Shown here one piece after another: positions 1-7,972 of a stretch of DNA of 20,353 nt (position 1 is the first letter of the stretch; every line of letters starts with the position of its first letter). Below the pieces are notes generated by a model that searched no databases, was not told the origin of the DNA, and worked only from the letters and a program-made list of their open reading frames with translations. The position numbers were made by a program, and so were the translations under genes. The stretch is taken from positions 1 to 20,353 of IMG/VR virus record IMGVR_UViG_3300037119_000363. One strand, given 5' to 3'. This stretch comes from a virus.

Positions 1-2657
1 CCAACACTGTGTCTTTCCTTACCGAAGTCTAGGAAGTCTTGTACTCCCCAGTCCTTGGGATCACCAGCTAGTGGGCTCTTGTTCTGCTCTACAAACTCTC
101 CGTTTGCTGCAGCACTGTTGTCCATAGGGGCAGATTGCCCTTGAGTCTGGCTAAGGTTCTGCATTGGGTTAGGAGCTTGGTTAGAAACAGCTGATGGGTC
201 GTTCTCTGTATAGCCAGCAGGTACAGCAAAGAGAGGCTGACCATTTACGTACGGGATGAACATAATCTGTCCATCTGCGTTCTTAAACTGCTTGGTTTCA
301 GTGCCAGTAGCACCACTTGAGCCACTGTCCCAACCGGGAGCATCGCTACCAGTGTTGGCCCACACAGGACCACCTTCGGCCATGTGGGGGATAGCTTGTA
401 GTTCGCTAGCATCAAAGGGAAGCTCGTCATCTTCGACAGCCCCATCTTCTCCACCACCAGTGTCACCAAGAGCTTCTCTAGCCTTTGCTACCATCTTCTC
501 GATCTTCTCTAGACCGAGGAAACGAACAACATTGGCAGGAATTACAAACTCACCCTCAGAAGCCATAATGGGAACATCGTCCCTGACTTCCTTTGGCTTT
601 GCACCGGGTGGTACTGGATTACCTGATACGGGATCTTTCACTTCTCCACCTTTCGCAAATCGTGGCATTGTAGCATTAAGACCCTCTAGGCCCTGAATGT
701 CTATTTCTATTCCTGTGTTGCTCCTAGGAGAGCGTTTAGCAAAGGTCTTATATAGGTCTCTCTGGAAAGTCTCAAGAATTTCTAGATCGAGGTTTTCCCC
801 GGCATTTTGAGCAGTAGGAAGGGCATATTCATCCTCAAATGCAGGGTCTGGGAGACCGACTAGATAAGGATCATCCCTAAAATACTTATCTAGTTCTGGG
901 TGTCTTTCTAGATAACCCCTAAACCAATCATCAGCCTCCATTTGGCTGTTAAACTCTGGGACATCACCTTGCCTAAAGGGAACCATAGTCCCCCAAGGGC
1001 TCTCACCCCATGCTTGTCTAGCAGACCTAGCGTCAGTGTTAGTACCCTCATAATCTAGCTCTTTAACACCAAGCTTGATTTTCCCACCAGTTTCCTGTTC
1101 AATCTGCTTAAGCACCTTCTTTACAGAGGATACATAAGTGTTGTGGAAAGGGCCGCCTTCTTTAGCCACCTTGACCATGTCACCAGGATCATATTCTCTG
1201 GCTTCAACAATACGATCAACAGAGGGGATAACTACTTTGTTTACACCATTCTTCTGGGCATAACCAATAGCAGAGAGGATGCCTAGACGGGTAGCTTCTG
1301 TGAGGTTCTTAATTGGAGGGGGTCTCCCACCACCAGTTTTCTCCCCAAGCTCAAGCCCTGCGTTCTTTGCAAAATCCTTGATATGTCTACGTTCTGCTTC
1401 TACTCCCGGATGGTCCCAATTTCCCTGCTCTTCTTTAGGCATAAAGAGTGTAGCATCTCTATATCTTTTAGAGGCTGCCCTATACTTACTTAAGAGTTCA
1501 GGGGTGTTATAGCTAGTGTTATTTCTGATAGAACCAAGAAGCATGAAATCAGCATAAGCCTTCATAGCCTCTTTAACTACAGGGGTGTAAGCAGCAACCT
1601 CATCCGCTGGAGGGGGATCAAGCCCTACCCCCTGGTAGCCTGAAGTGTCTGTAAGGGAGTCAATGTAATTGGCCCAGCTATCTTGTTCTTTCTGAATGAG
1701 GGGGGCAATATCTACTCCCTCTCCCTCTCTCCAACCTTTTTGTACTAGGTCAGATTGAAGCTCTTCAACGAGGACATACCTCTTAGAAGGATCAGTAGGA
1801 AGTTGACTCCATTCCCCAGTGGCCTCATCAAATATCTCAGCACCATCTTCTGGGTTTCTAATGCTCATACGAGCATGGGCCATGCTGTTCTCCCCGTAGT
1901 GGGAAGCATTAGGTTTGAAACCTTGACCCTCTTGATATAACTGTCTTACAGGAAGCTCAGCATAACCAGCTTCAGGGTCTTTAACATCTTGTCTCTGATA
2001 GTTTGCGTATTGACTGTCTTCGAAAGCAACAGGATCAGGGTTCTTACCCGTCACTGCTTCCTGCATACCTCGTAATTGCTCCCGAGTGTAATATGTCTCA
2101 GGGTCAAGGTTGAACTGGTATGAGTCAAGCTCTGCTCTTCTAAGGCCCCCTACATTATCCTGTAGGTCCTTCATAATCATCTTACCTTTGACACCCTTCC
2201 CCTCTGGGAAGTCCATGTCATTGATAGCCTGATCAAGGGGAGAGCGGAAATACATACCAGAGATGGCAGGGGAAGGGGTGCCTTCCTCATAGAGAGGAAC
2301 CTCTAGTCTCTTCTTACCACCAAGGAATGTACCTAGGGTGTTGGGATCAGCAACTACTCCCGTAGCAGTGGAAGCACCAAGACCCCCCATACCCATGTCT
2401 AGAGCAAACTGAGCTACATCGTCTTCATCAAACTCATAGCCTTGAGCAGCATCACGAGGGAGAGTGATGGAGTTCCAAGTATCTCGTAGGAACTGAGGAA
2501 CCCCCCACCCTACACCCTCGTCTGTTTTTTCGAAAGGAAGTACATCTCCACGAGTGGAGGTAGCAGTGTCTCTGGTCTTCATCTGCTCACGATTATAAGC
2601 AGCCTCTTCAGCAGAGTTGAGGAAAACCCTCCGTTTAATTAACCCTGTCGGCTCCAT
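1..2657 (-). CDS. Large multi-module phage virion protein, C-terminus beyond window
   Basis: The frame is open from position 2657 to the left edge, giving at least 885 residues with the end missing. I chose the ATG at 2657 because a GAGGAA ribosome-binding site lies 5-6 bases upstream. It overlaps the preceding 70-residue gene by 23 bases, and the residues it adds before the next ATG (2582) look like ordinary protein. Two modules are recognisable. Around residues 258-310 is 'AHARMSIRN' followed by 'VLVEELQSDLVQKG', and at about 450-480 'EATRLGILSAIGYAQKNG'. These resemble the 'EiQSDwhQ' module of large polyvalent phage proteins. Around residues 664-717 is 'MPRFAKGG' then 'DDVPIMASEGEFVIPANVV', a motif I associate with structural proteins of aquatic podoviruses. 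The tail is rich in Gly, Ser, Asn and Gln. Its place after the portal suggests an internal or ejected virion protein. The exact function is unknown. Confidence 0.85.
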   Translation of the reverse strand, partial: MEPTGLIKRRVFLNSAEEAAYNREQMKTRDTATSTRGDVLPFEKTDEGVGWGVPQFLRDTWNSITLPRDAAQGYEFDEDDVAQFALDMGMGGLGASTATGVVADPNTLGTFLGGKKRLEVPLYEEGTPSPAISGMYFRSPLDQAINDMDFPEGKGVKGKMIMKDLQDNVGGLRRAELDSYQFNLDPETYYTREQLRGMQEAVTGKNPDPVAFEDSQYANYQRQDVKDPEAGYAELPVRQLYQEGQGFKPNASHYGENSMAHARMSIRNPEDGAEIFDEATGEWSQLPTDPSKRYVLVEELQSDLVQKGWREGEGVDIAPLIQKEQDSWANYIDSLTDTSGYQGVGLDPPPADEVAAYTPVVKEAMKAYADFMLLGSIRNNTSYNTPELLSKYRAASKRYRDATLFMPKEEQGNWDHPGVEAERRHIKDFAKNAGLELGEKTGGGRPPPIKNLTEATRLGILSAIGYAQKNGVNKVVIPSVDRIVEAREYDPGDMVKVAKEGGPFHNTYVSSVKKVLKQIEQETGGKIKLGVKELDYEGTNTDARSARQAWGESPWGTMVPFRQGDVPEFNSQMEADDWFRGYLERHPELDKYFRDDPYLVGLPDPAFEDEYALPTAQNAGENLDLEILETFQRDLYKTFAKRSPRSNTGIEIDIQGLEGLNATMPRFAKGGEVKDPVSGNPVPPGAKPKEVRDDVPIMASEGEFVIPANVVRFLGLEKIEKMVAKAREALGDTGGGEDGAVEDDELPFDASELQAIPHMAEGGPVWANTGSDAPGWDSGSSGATGTETKQFKNADGQIMFIPYVNGQPLFAVPAGYTENDPSAVSNQAPNPMQNLSQTQGQSAPMDNSAAANGEFVEQNKSPLAGDPKDWGVQDFLDFGKERHSV

Positions 2658-2847
2658 TGATTTCCTCACGCAATTTTAGAAGTTTCCGAAGCACACGGGC
2701 TTCTCCCTGAAAGGCTTTGAACTCATCACCAGATGCTTGTTCTAACCCCTTGTGGACCAAATCCAGTTTAGCTGTCAGGTAGGCATTAAAGGCCACCTGA
2801 AATTCAGGATCATTGACCCACTTTTTTAACAGGAAGATAGGATTCAT
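2635..2847 (-). CDS. Small helical protein between portal and large virion protein
   Basis: This 70-residue protein begins at an ATG that overlaps the portal stop codon (TAATG), with an AAGGA ribosome-binding site 8 bases upstream, so its translation is probably coupled to the portal. It is charged and predicted mainly helical, with 'WVNDPEFQVAFNAYLTAKLD' near the N-terminus and a Lys/Arg/Leu-rich C-terminal helix. No cysteine, signal peptide or membrane segment is visible. The downstream virion protein starts inside its last codons. Small helical proteins beside portal genes sometimes assist head assembly or portal function, but I do not recognise this family and that role is inference from position only. 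Confidence 0.8.
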   Translation of the reverse strand: MNPIFLLKKWVNDPEFQVAFNAYLTAKLDLVHKGLEQASGDEFKAFQGEARVLRKLLKLREEINGADRVN

Positions 2848-4961
2848 TAACTAGTTCCTTTATTCGCACTAAAGCCACTTTCACCGGGCTGGGCGGCACT
2901 ACCAGTGCCTATTGTCCCACCCCCGCTACCGGGGCCACTTTCTGTACTTAGACCACCGGGAGGAGCGCTGGAAGCGCCCCCGCCTCCCCCCATCTGTTCC
3001 TGCTGGGCTGTGAAGGCTTTAATAACCTCAGCCTGTACTGCAGCATCTGGAAGGCTGTTAGCCACCTTATCCGGGTCAAGGTCCATGCTCTTCGCAATCT
3101 CGCGAACGATAACATCAAGCTTAGCAAACGGAGCAAGGATTGGGTTAGAGACAAGCTGCAAGAACTGCATCAGCCTCTGACTTCTTACTTCATTCGCCAT
3201 GAGGCTCTCAGTTCCCCGAGCATTCACCTCAAGATCACCCACCACTCCCGGATCAAATGCAAACTGCATATTCCAAGAGAAGAAGGCTCTACCCATCGGA
3301 CCAAGTAGGTAATCGTCTAGGTTCTTTACCACGGTACGAATGTTGCCATTAGCAGCATTCATCAACATGGAGATACCTGACGCTGTACGTCCTACTCCCT
3401 GAATACCAGTCTGACCATGAGCGTATGAGGGGAAGCCAGTGCTTTCGTCTGAAAGCTTCCTAGCTTGCTCGTAGAGCATCATGTTCTGCTGGGCTACATT
3501 GGGAAACTCTGTTCCAAACAGAGCCTGTCCGGGAGCCCCACCCTGTCGTCTAATCACCTTACCGGGGTAGAATGTTAGATCCTGACCGGGGACTAAATTG
3601 GTCTCATCTACTTCGATGATCAAGTTACCAGAGAGAACAGCATTATCTACTGCCATTCTCATAAAACCATTCATCAGGAGCTGGCTATCTTCCATATTTT
3701 CGGCAACACCAATTCCGAAGAAGCTATAAGGATTGAGCTCATAGGGAACGGCATAGTATGGAATGCGAGCTGGCTTGAAAGGGTTGAGAACGAGACGAAG
3801 AATCTCATTGTTGCAGACCCACACGTTTACGTTGATCTGCTTAAGCTTCCTCATGATCCGTGGGATTTTAACCCCATGGTCTTTGAGAGTTTCTGCTGGG
3901 ACAAAGCCCCAGAACTCTAGTACCTCAAACCTTTCTACATCGACGTGGCCTACGCCGTCCTCCATGACATTCTCCCAACCCTTCCTGAAGTAATTGGGGC
4001 CAGTGTCACAGGCTCTGTCGATAGCTTGCTCTCTGAAATAGGGACGATCTTTTAGTTCATATAGCTGTGTCTCGGACATCTTATGACGTTCAATACACCA
4101 CTCAGCTTCGTCCATATTGGCCGCATCTGGGTCTGGATAGAAGTTCCAGATAGAGACGTGGCTAGTAGAAGGAACGTCCTTCATAGTTGGCTGATACAGC
4201 CCCTGACCATTCCAGTTGGGGTATTCCTTCTCAGTAGTGAAGGGGCCTTTTAGAATGCCAGTACCGAAGAGGGCCATTTCGAATGCTGCAGCCCTAAGCT
4301 GCTTATTCGTCCCTGCCTCTTCTAGCTGATCAAGAATTTTCTTTTCCATCTTCTTAGCTGCAACGTATGCAGGATGGAATGTAACTGCTGTAGCTGTAGT
4401 GCCGGGGCCTTCAATGAGCTTGTCCTTAACCCCAGAGAGCTTCTCTGTGAGAGGGCCTAGCTTCATGTCAAAGGAGGTAGCACCGGGTGCTAGCTGGGGG
4501 CCATCTCTGGTAGGCACAGGAGCGGCTGCTTGGCCACCCATGGGCTTCTCAGACTGACCACCAGTGGGGTCCATAGGATCGAAGTGTACATCCTCTACAA
4601 CGCCCTCTGGTAGCTTGGTGTGATCCACCGTGAGAGGGAATGTGTTGTTACCGAAGAGCACTTCAATAATCTGACCATAAGCAGCCAGCACCTTAGTCTT
4701 AGTTACCTTAACAAAGACCCGTGATCTCTCAGAGTCAGTGAACTGAACATCTGGACCATAGAGGCCCCGGAAATTCCGGTAGGACTGAAGAAATCTATCC
4801 TCGTCAGCCATTTTCTTCGACTCGGCACGCTGGAACTGCTTGGTCACGTAGTTAACCATCTGATTAACAGGGAGGAGAGCTTCTGCGCTATCCTCTACGT
4901 GGTCCACCATATCAGTCTCATAATTGATGCTGTCGGAGGAAATCATTACTTCATCGACCAT
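2847..4961 (-). CDS. Portal (head-to-tail connector) protein, P22-like
   Basis: The 704-residue product should form the dodecameric ring at the packaging vertex, through which DNA enters and leaves the capsid. Its length fits P22-type podovirus portals (around 725 residues). Consistent features are a long helical N-terminal region rich in charged residues, a central section with 'SHVSIWNFYPDPDAANMDEA' (the typical portal 'fyPDP' segment describing an acidic strand-loop), 'IPYYAVPYELNPYSFFGIG', and a later helical clip/wing region 'QGVGRTASGISMLMNAANG'. The C-terminus is a low-complexity Gly/Ser/Pro/Gln tail of about 50 residues, which may be disordered or a barrel anchor. The start has an AGGAA ribosome-binding site and lies 9 bases after terL. 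It ends by overlapping the next gene as TAATG. The terL-portal order is the usual one. Confidence 0.9.
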   Translation of the reverse strand: MVDEVMISSDSINYETDMVDHVEDSAEALLPVNQMVNYVTKQFQRAESKKMADEDRFLQSYRNFRGLYGPDVQFTDSERSRVFVKVTKTKVLAAYGQIIEVLFGNNTFPLTVDHTKLPEGVVEDVHFDPMDPTGGQSEKPMGGQAAAPVPTRDGPQLAPGATSFDMKLGPLTEKLSGVKDKLIEGPGTTATAVTFHPAYVAAKKMEKKILDQLEEAGTNKQLRAAAFEMALFGTGILKGPFTTEKEYPNWNGQGLYQPTMKDVPSTSHVSIWNFYPDPDAANMDEAEWCIERHKMSETQLYELKDRPYFREQAIDRACDTGPNYFRKGWENVMEDGVGHVDVERFEVLEFWGFVPAETLKDHGVKIPRIMRKLKQINVNVWVCNNEILRLVLNPFKPARIPYYAVPYELNPYSFFGIGVAENMEDSQLLMNGFMRMAVDNAVLSGNLIIEVDETNLVPGQDLTFYPGKVIRRQGGAPGQALFGTEFPNVAQQNMMLYEQARKLSDESTGFPSYAHGQTGIQGVGRTASGISMLMNAANGNIRTVVKNLDDYLLGPMGRAFFSWNMQFAFDPGVVGDLEVNARGTESLMANEVRSQRLMQFLQLVSNPILAPFAKLDVIVREIAKSMDLDPDKVANSLPDAAVQAEVIKAFTAQQEQMGGGGGASSAPPGGLSTESGPGSGGGTIGTGSAAQPGESGFSANKGTS

Positions 4962-4970
4962 TATTTATTC

Positions 4971-6530
4971 CTAGTAACCAAATGTTGGGTCTACGGGCCT
5001 ATAAGCAGGTCCTGTGTCTGGGTTCCAGTCCCATATGCTGCTGCGGGGCCTACTCATCAGACCATACCTTAGCGCGTCATAGTCGTGGTCTTCTGCCTTT
5101 GTGTAGACATCCTCAGGGTTGTCGGGGTCAAGCGGAAGAGCAGGTAGGTGAGAGATAAGGTTGATGCAAGTGTTGAATATAACAAGACGAGGTTCATTAG
5201 TAAATTCATCTATCTGCAGCCTTCTATGGACTTCGTTCTTACCAGCTACACGGCTTCCCTTACTTCTATCGGAAGGTCTCCACCTGCAGCCTCTTAAGAT
5301 CATTGTCTCAGCAATGGAAGGGCCTGTGTCTCCCCTCTGATGCCAACAGCTACTGTCCAATACACCGTAGCTCATCTTCTCTGGGTACTCAGCCTGTAAG
5401 ACCATATCAGCTAGGTCAGCGGCCAACACCTTAGAAACATACAGCTCACGATAGACGATTAGCTGATCAGCATTATCAACAGCGAACCACAGAACAGAAG
5501 AGTGACTACCATATCCATAATCGCAGGACCTGAACTTACGCCAGTCGTCTGGAATTTCGAATGGTTCGATAACATGGAGGTGTCTCCTAAACTCGGGAAA
5601 CGCGGCTCCCTCTGATACGTCCCAGTCACCATCAAGCAGACGCTTTCTCTGGTGCTCAGGGAGTGAAAGGAGCATACTTTCGTAATCACCACCCTCATAC
5701 AGATGGGGGTTATCGACAAGCTTAGCAGGGATGAACCTTCTCTGGAAGAGGGGCTGTCCTGCCTTGCTATGATTAGGTGGGTAGGCTAGTACATTCCCAG
5801 TGTCAATGTCTGTAGCTGGGAAGGCTTCGCCCCAAGGGGCTGGGTCAATGAACATTCTCTTCACCCAGTCATGGCCTAGACCACCGGGGTTGGATGCAGC
5901 TCTCATGTATAGCTTCAGATCTTTAGCTGTGCTACGAAGACGAGAGCGCATATAGTTCCAACAGAAGGGGGTGGGCCAGTGAGTAAGCTCATCGAATGCA
6001 ATGTAGTTGAAGGCGTTGGACTGGTATCTTTGTACGTCAATATCTTTTTCGAGGTAGGACATCCATAGCCGTCCACCGCTAGGGGTCCTCCACTCCATCT
6101 TACGCTCACTCCACTTAATCCCGGGAATGGCTTTTGGATATAAATCTTGGCTCTTAGAGATAAGCTCTCTTAGTTCCTCTGTAGTCCTACGAACAATCAG
6201 TCCCCGAAACTCGGGGTGGTTAAGGTCACGTAGAGCATCAGCAAGTAGACCATAAGACTTCCCACCACCGGCAGCGCCCCCATAGAGGACTTCTCTTTCA
6301 GACGCCGCAAGGAACTCGGTTTGAGGCCCAGGATTAGGAGCGAAGATGATTTCCTTTTGAGTCTCATCTTCATTCCTGATCGAAGTCAAATTCAAGCTGA
6401 GCTCCACCAGATTCGTCTGTGGCTCTGGCTCCGGGACGGGCTTCGATTTCCTTAATGGTTTCGATCGCCTCTTCGTACCGTTTGGTCCAGTGTTTAAGAG
6501 CAGCAACTTTTCGTTGTCTAGTTCGTTCAT
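4971..6530 (-). CDS. terL: Terminase large subunit (packaging ATPase and nuclease)
   Basis: This 519-residue motor protein pumps DNA into the prohead and cuts the concatemer. Walker A is 'GGAAGGGKS' at residues 84-92. Walker B is 'YIAFDEL' at 176-182 with the catalytic Glu181. The coupling motif 'SNPGG' is at 213-217. The RNase H-like nuclease shows Asp337 ('SCDYGYG'), Asp392 ('LDSS') and the final 'DHDYDALRYG' at 481-490. The linker 'LLDGDWDVSEGAAFPEF' is typical of the family. The ATG at 6530 has an AAGAGG ribosome-binding site 7 bases upstream, but it makes the first 54 codons overlap the preceding gene in another frame. Homology would be expected to begin near residue 55 ('ETQKEIIF'). No other ATG precedes Walker A, and a TTG at Leu46 behind GGAG is the main alternative start. 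Confidence 0.96.
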   Translation of the reverse strand: MNELDNEKLLLLNTGPNGTKRRSKPLRKSKPVPEPEPQTNLVELSLNLTSIRNEDETQKEIIFAPNPGPQTEFLAASEREVLYGGAAGGGKSYGLLADALRDLNHPEFRGLIVRRTTEELRELISKSQDLYPKAIPGIKWSERKMEWRTPSGGRLWMSYLEKDIDVQRYQSNAFNYIAFDELTHWPTPFCWNYMRSRLRSTAKDLKLYMRAASNPGGLGHDWVKRMFIDPAPWGEAFPATDIDTGNVLAYPPNHSKAGQPLFQRRFIPAKLVDNPHLYEGGDYESMLLSLPEHQRKRLLDGDWDVSEGAAFPEFRRHLHVIEPFEIPDDWRKFRSCDYGYGSHSSVLWFAVDNADQLIVYRELYVSKVLAADLADMVLQAEYPEKMSYGVLDSSCWHQRGDTGPSIAETMILRGCRWRPSDRSKGSRVAGKNEVHRRLQIDEFTNEPRLVIFNTCINLISHLPALPLDPDNPEDVYTKAEDHDYDALRYGLMSRPRSSIWDWNPDTGPAYRPVDPTFGY

Positions 6531-6759
6531 TGTCTAGCCTCTTCTTTAGCCCCTGAAAGGTAATGTTTCTACCGGTTACTTCTGATAACCAATCGGCAAC
6601 ATCTCTTAAAGAGTAGCCCTTCTTAAGGTGCTGTCTAGCTTTTTCTAAGGCTTCCAACTCAAAAACTACTGGTAATAGTACCTTATCGTCATTCTCATCA
6701 GCTTGGTAGCCGAAGGGAATTGTTCTAGAAATACGAGGAATGGAGGACCATTCTGTCAT
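6370..6759 (-). CDS. Helix-turn-helix DNA-binding protein upstream of terL
   Basis: The 129-residue product opens with 'MTEWSSIPRISRTIPFGY'. Residues 49-75 ('YSLRDVADWLSEVTGRNITF' onward) look like a resolvase/invertase-type helix-turn-helix. Residues 76-107 form a basic, probably coiled-coil helix, and the end is acidic ('LEFDFDQE'). I recall proteins with this opening and HTH near terL in aquatic phage genomes, sometimes labelled terminase small subunit or recombinase-like, but no recombinase catalytic domain is present. It starts 2 bases after the previous stop with an AGGT ribosome-binding site, and its last 161 bases overlap the terL frame. It could be a second packaging-recognition protein, or a regulator. 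The family is likely; the function is uncertain. Confidence 0.8.
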   Translation of the reverse strand: MTEWSSIPRISRTIPFGYQADENDDKVLLPVVFELEALEKARQHLKKGYSLRDVADWLSEVTGRNITFQGLKKRLDNERTRQRKVAALKHWTKRYEEAIETIKEIEARPGARATDESGGAQLEFDFDQE

Positions 6760-6761
6760 TG

Positions 6762-7130
6762 TTACCTGCCGACACCGGGACGGACCATTACGCGGTCCTT
6801 GGTCTTTGCACGAGGCTTACCAGCCTGCTTCTTCATGACGTTCTTAGCCCGCTCAGCAAAGCTGAGTGATGGACCCTGAACTTCCTTCTTGACAGCGGCA
6901 CGCTTAGCAGCAATCTTAGCTAGGCCAGCCTGTACACGAGTCTCTGGACCCTGTACAGCAGCGGCTGGGCGCTTCTTGGGAGAGCCTACAGCAGTGCTAG
7001 CTGGACGGGCCTTAGGGCCACCAGAGCTAACCTCTTCCTTCAGCTTAGTGTTGAACTGCTTACCGTTCCATGAGAAGACCTTCTTCCCAGCGTTACGAGC
7101 AGAACGGAATGCTTCTTTAAAAGTTGCCAT
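6762..7130 (-). CDS. Basic Ala/Lys-rich protein of the packaging cluster
   Basis: The 122-residue protein has a conserved-looking N-terminal segment, 'FKEAFRSARNAGKKVFSWNG' followed by 'KQFNTKLKEE'. I associate this short domain with small phage proteins of unassigned role. The remainder is low complexity, rich in Ala, Lys, Arg and Pro, and strongly basic, so it is likely disordered and able to bind nucleic acid. There is no signal peptide or membrane segment. It begins 2 bases after the lipoprotein gene, with a GGTAAG sequence acting as ribosome-binding site, and ends 2 bases before the helix-turn-helix gene. A DNA-condensing, packaging-accessory or ejected role is inference from charge and neighbours only. 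Confidence 0.75.
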   Translation of the reverse strand: MATFKEAFRSARNAGKKVFSWNGKQFNTKLKEEVSSGGPKARPASTAVGSPKKRPAAAVQGPETRVQAGLAKIAAKRAAVKKEVQGPSLSFAERAKNVMKKQAGKPRAKTKDRVMVRPGVGR

Positions 7131-7132
7131 TG

Positions 7133-7441
7133 TTACTTACCACAGGCGAGGTCACGGGCTTCCGCAACCTTGAGCATCTTATTGAGCTTCTTGTTCATCT
7201 TGTTTAGATCAACGTCGAAGAGGGCGGCGATTGGGCCATAAGCAGCAAGCCACTGGGCCTTGTAAGCCTCTACAGCCTTGATGTTGTCGCAGAGAACCTT
7301 GTTGCTCATGTCAGTAGGAGCAGTGGTGGTGTCAACGAGAACGACTGGGGGCTGTGGGAGCTTGCTGGTGTCTACAACACCGCCAGCGGTACAGGCTGCG
7401 AGGGAAAGGGCCATAAGAGCCCCTAGAATAAATTTAAACAT
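7133..7441 (-). CDS. Small phage-encoded lipoprotein
   Basis: The 102-residue precursor has a classic lipoprotein signal: a short basic start (MFKF), a hydrophobic stretch, and lipobox L-A-A-C with the modified cysteine at residue 17. The mature protein begins CTAGG (Asp is absent at +2, so outer-membrane sorting is plausible by the Escherichia coli rule). It continues through a Pro/Thr-rich linker ('LPQPPVVLVDTTT') into a helical C-terminus. Two further cysteines, Cys51 and Cys100, could form a disulfide, which fits a periplasm-facing domain. An AGAGAGG ribosome-binding site lies 5 bases upstream of the ATG. Phage lipoproteins of this size are usually outer-membrane spanin subunits or superinfection-exclusion proteins. 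No inner-membrane spanin partner is visible nearby, so I leave the role open. Confidence 0.82.
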   Translation of the reverse strand: MFKFILGALMALSLAACTAGGVVDTSKLPQPPVVLVDTTTAPTDMSNKVLCDNIKAVEAYKAQWLAAYGPIAALFDVDLNKMNKKLNKMLKVAEARDLACGK

Positions 7442-7442
7442 G

Positions 7443-7685
7443 TTAACCTCTCTTGGGCTGTTTAATACGATTGGCGTGACGGCTCACAACTCTCTTGTTG
7501 GAGGCCCGGTTATCACGGGGATTGAAATTCTTATGATCAATCTCTTTTCCGTCCCCTTTTCGTACCAACCCCTTTTTCATGGCATCCTTACGGGCCTTGT
7601 TCCGGGCAGCACGATCCTTCTTACCCTTAGCAGTACCGTGGGTAGCGGCATATTCTTTGTCGTAGTTACGAGGGGCTCTAGCCAT
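7443..7685 (-). CDS. Small HNH-like basic protein
   Basis: I start this at the ATG at 7685, which overlaps the upstream stop as TGATG and has an AGAGGAAG ribosome-binding site. A GTG one codon earlier is possible. The 80 residues are very rich in Lys, Arg and Ala. The C-terminal half, 'KGDGKEIDHKNFNPRDNRAS' followed by 'NKRVVSRHANRIK', resembles the core of small HNH nucleases: Asp50-His51, then Asn58/59 and His70. The usual zinc-knuckle cysteines are absent, and only this half-motif can be judged. HNH proteins often sit beside terminase genes and can assist cos or concatemer cleavage, so a packaging role is plausible. A degenerate, purely DNA-binding version is equally possible. Confidence 0.72.
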   Translation of the reverse strand: MARAPRNYDKEYAATHGTAKGKKDRAARNKARKDAMKKGLVRKGDGKEIDHKNFNPRDNRASNKRVVSRHANRIKQPKRG

Positions 7686-7972
7686 CACTTCCTCTTCTTT
7701 ACTTTTTTATTAACCTTGCCCTTTACGGCAGTGTTATTATGGAAGTTGTATTTGTAGCTAGAGGCCTTACCACCACTCTTACGAGCTGCTCTGTCCTTAG
7801 CACGTTCAGCAGGAGTCATCTTTCCCCTCTTCTTGCCCTTAGAAGTTTCCTTCCCTTTGGCGTCGAGGTTGCCTGCTTCTTTCATCTTCTTCGTAGCCAC
7901 GGCATAGGCTTTATCTTTGTCCATACCATTGGCTACCAACTGGCTTACGAGCCTCTCTAAGATTGCTGGCAT
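7685..7972 (-). CDS. Lysine-rich small phage protein
   Basis: The 95-residue protein starts at an ATG overlapping the TerS stop (TAATG), so its translation is probably coupled to TerS. Residues 1-35 form an amphipathic helical segment ('LERLVSQLVANGMDKDKAYA', 'ATKKMKEAG'). A long Lys/Gly/Ala stretch follows ('KGKKRGKMTPAERAKDRAAR'), then 'YKYNFHNNTAV' and a Lys-rich end. The sequence 'MTPAERAKDRAARKSG' followed by Tyr-Lys-Tyr-Asn recurs in small phage proteins of unknown role, as far as I recall. It is highly basic and probably binds DNA or packages with it. Together with the next gene it gives two consecutive Lys/Arg-rich proteins directly behind TerS. Confidence 0.75.
   Translation of the reverse strand: MPAILERLVSQLVANGMDKDKAYAVATKKMKEAGNLDAKGKETSKGKKRGKMTPAERAKDRAARKSGGKASSYKYNFHNNTAVKGKVNKKVKKRK

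Noticed and set aside
256-696. 146-codon plus-strand frame
   Set aside because: It lies antisense to the large virion protein, whose motifs are clearly in the minus frame, and has no ribosome-binding site.
7278-7757. 159-codon plus-strand frame
   Set aside because: It runs antisense across the lipoprotein, HNH-like and lysine-rich genes, which have good start signals and recognisable motifs.
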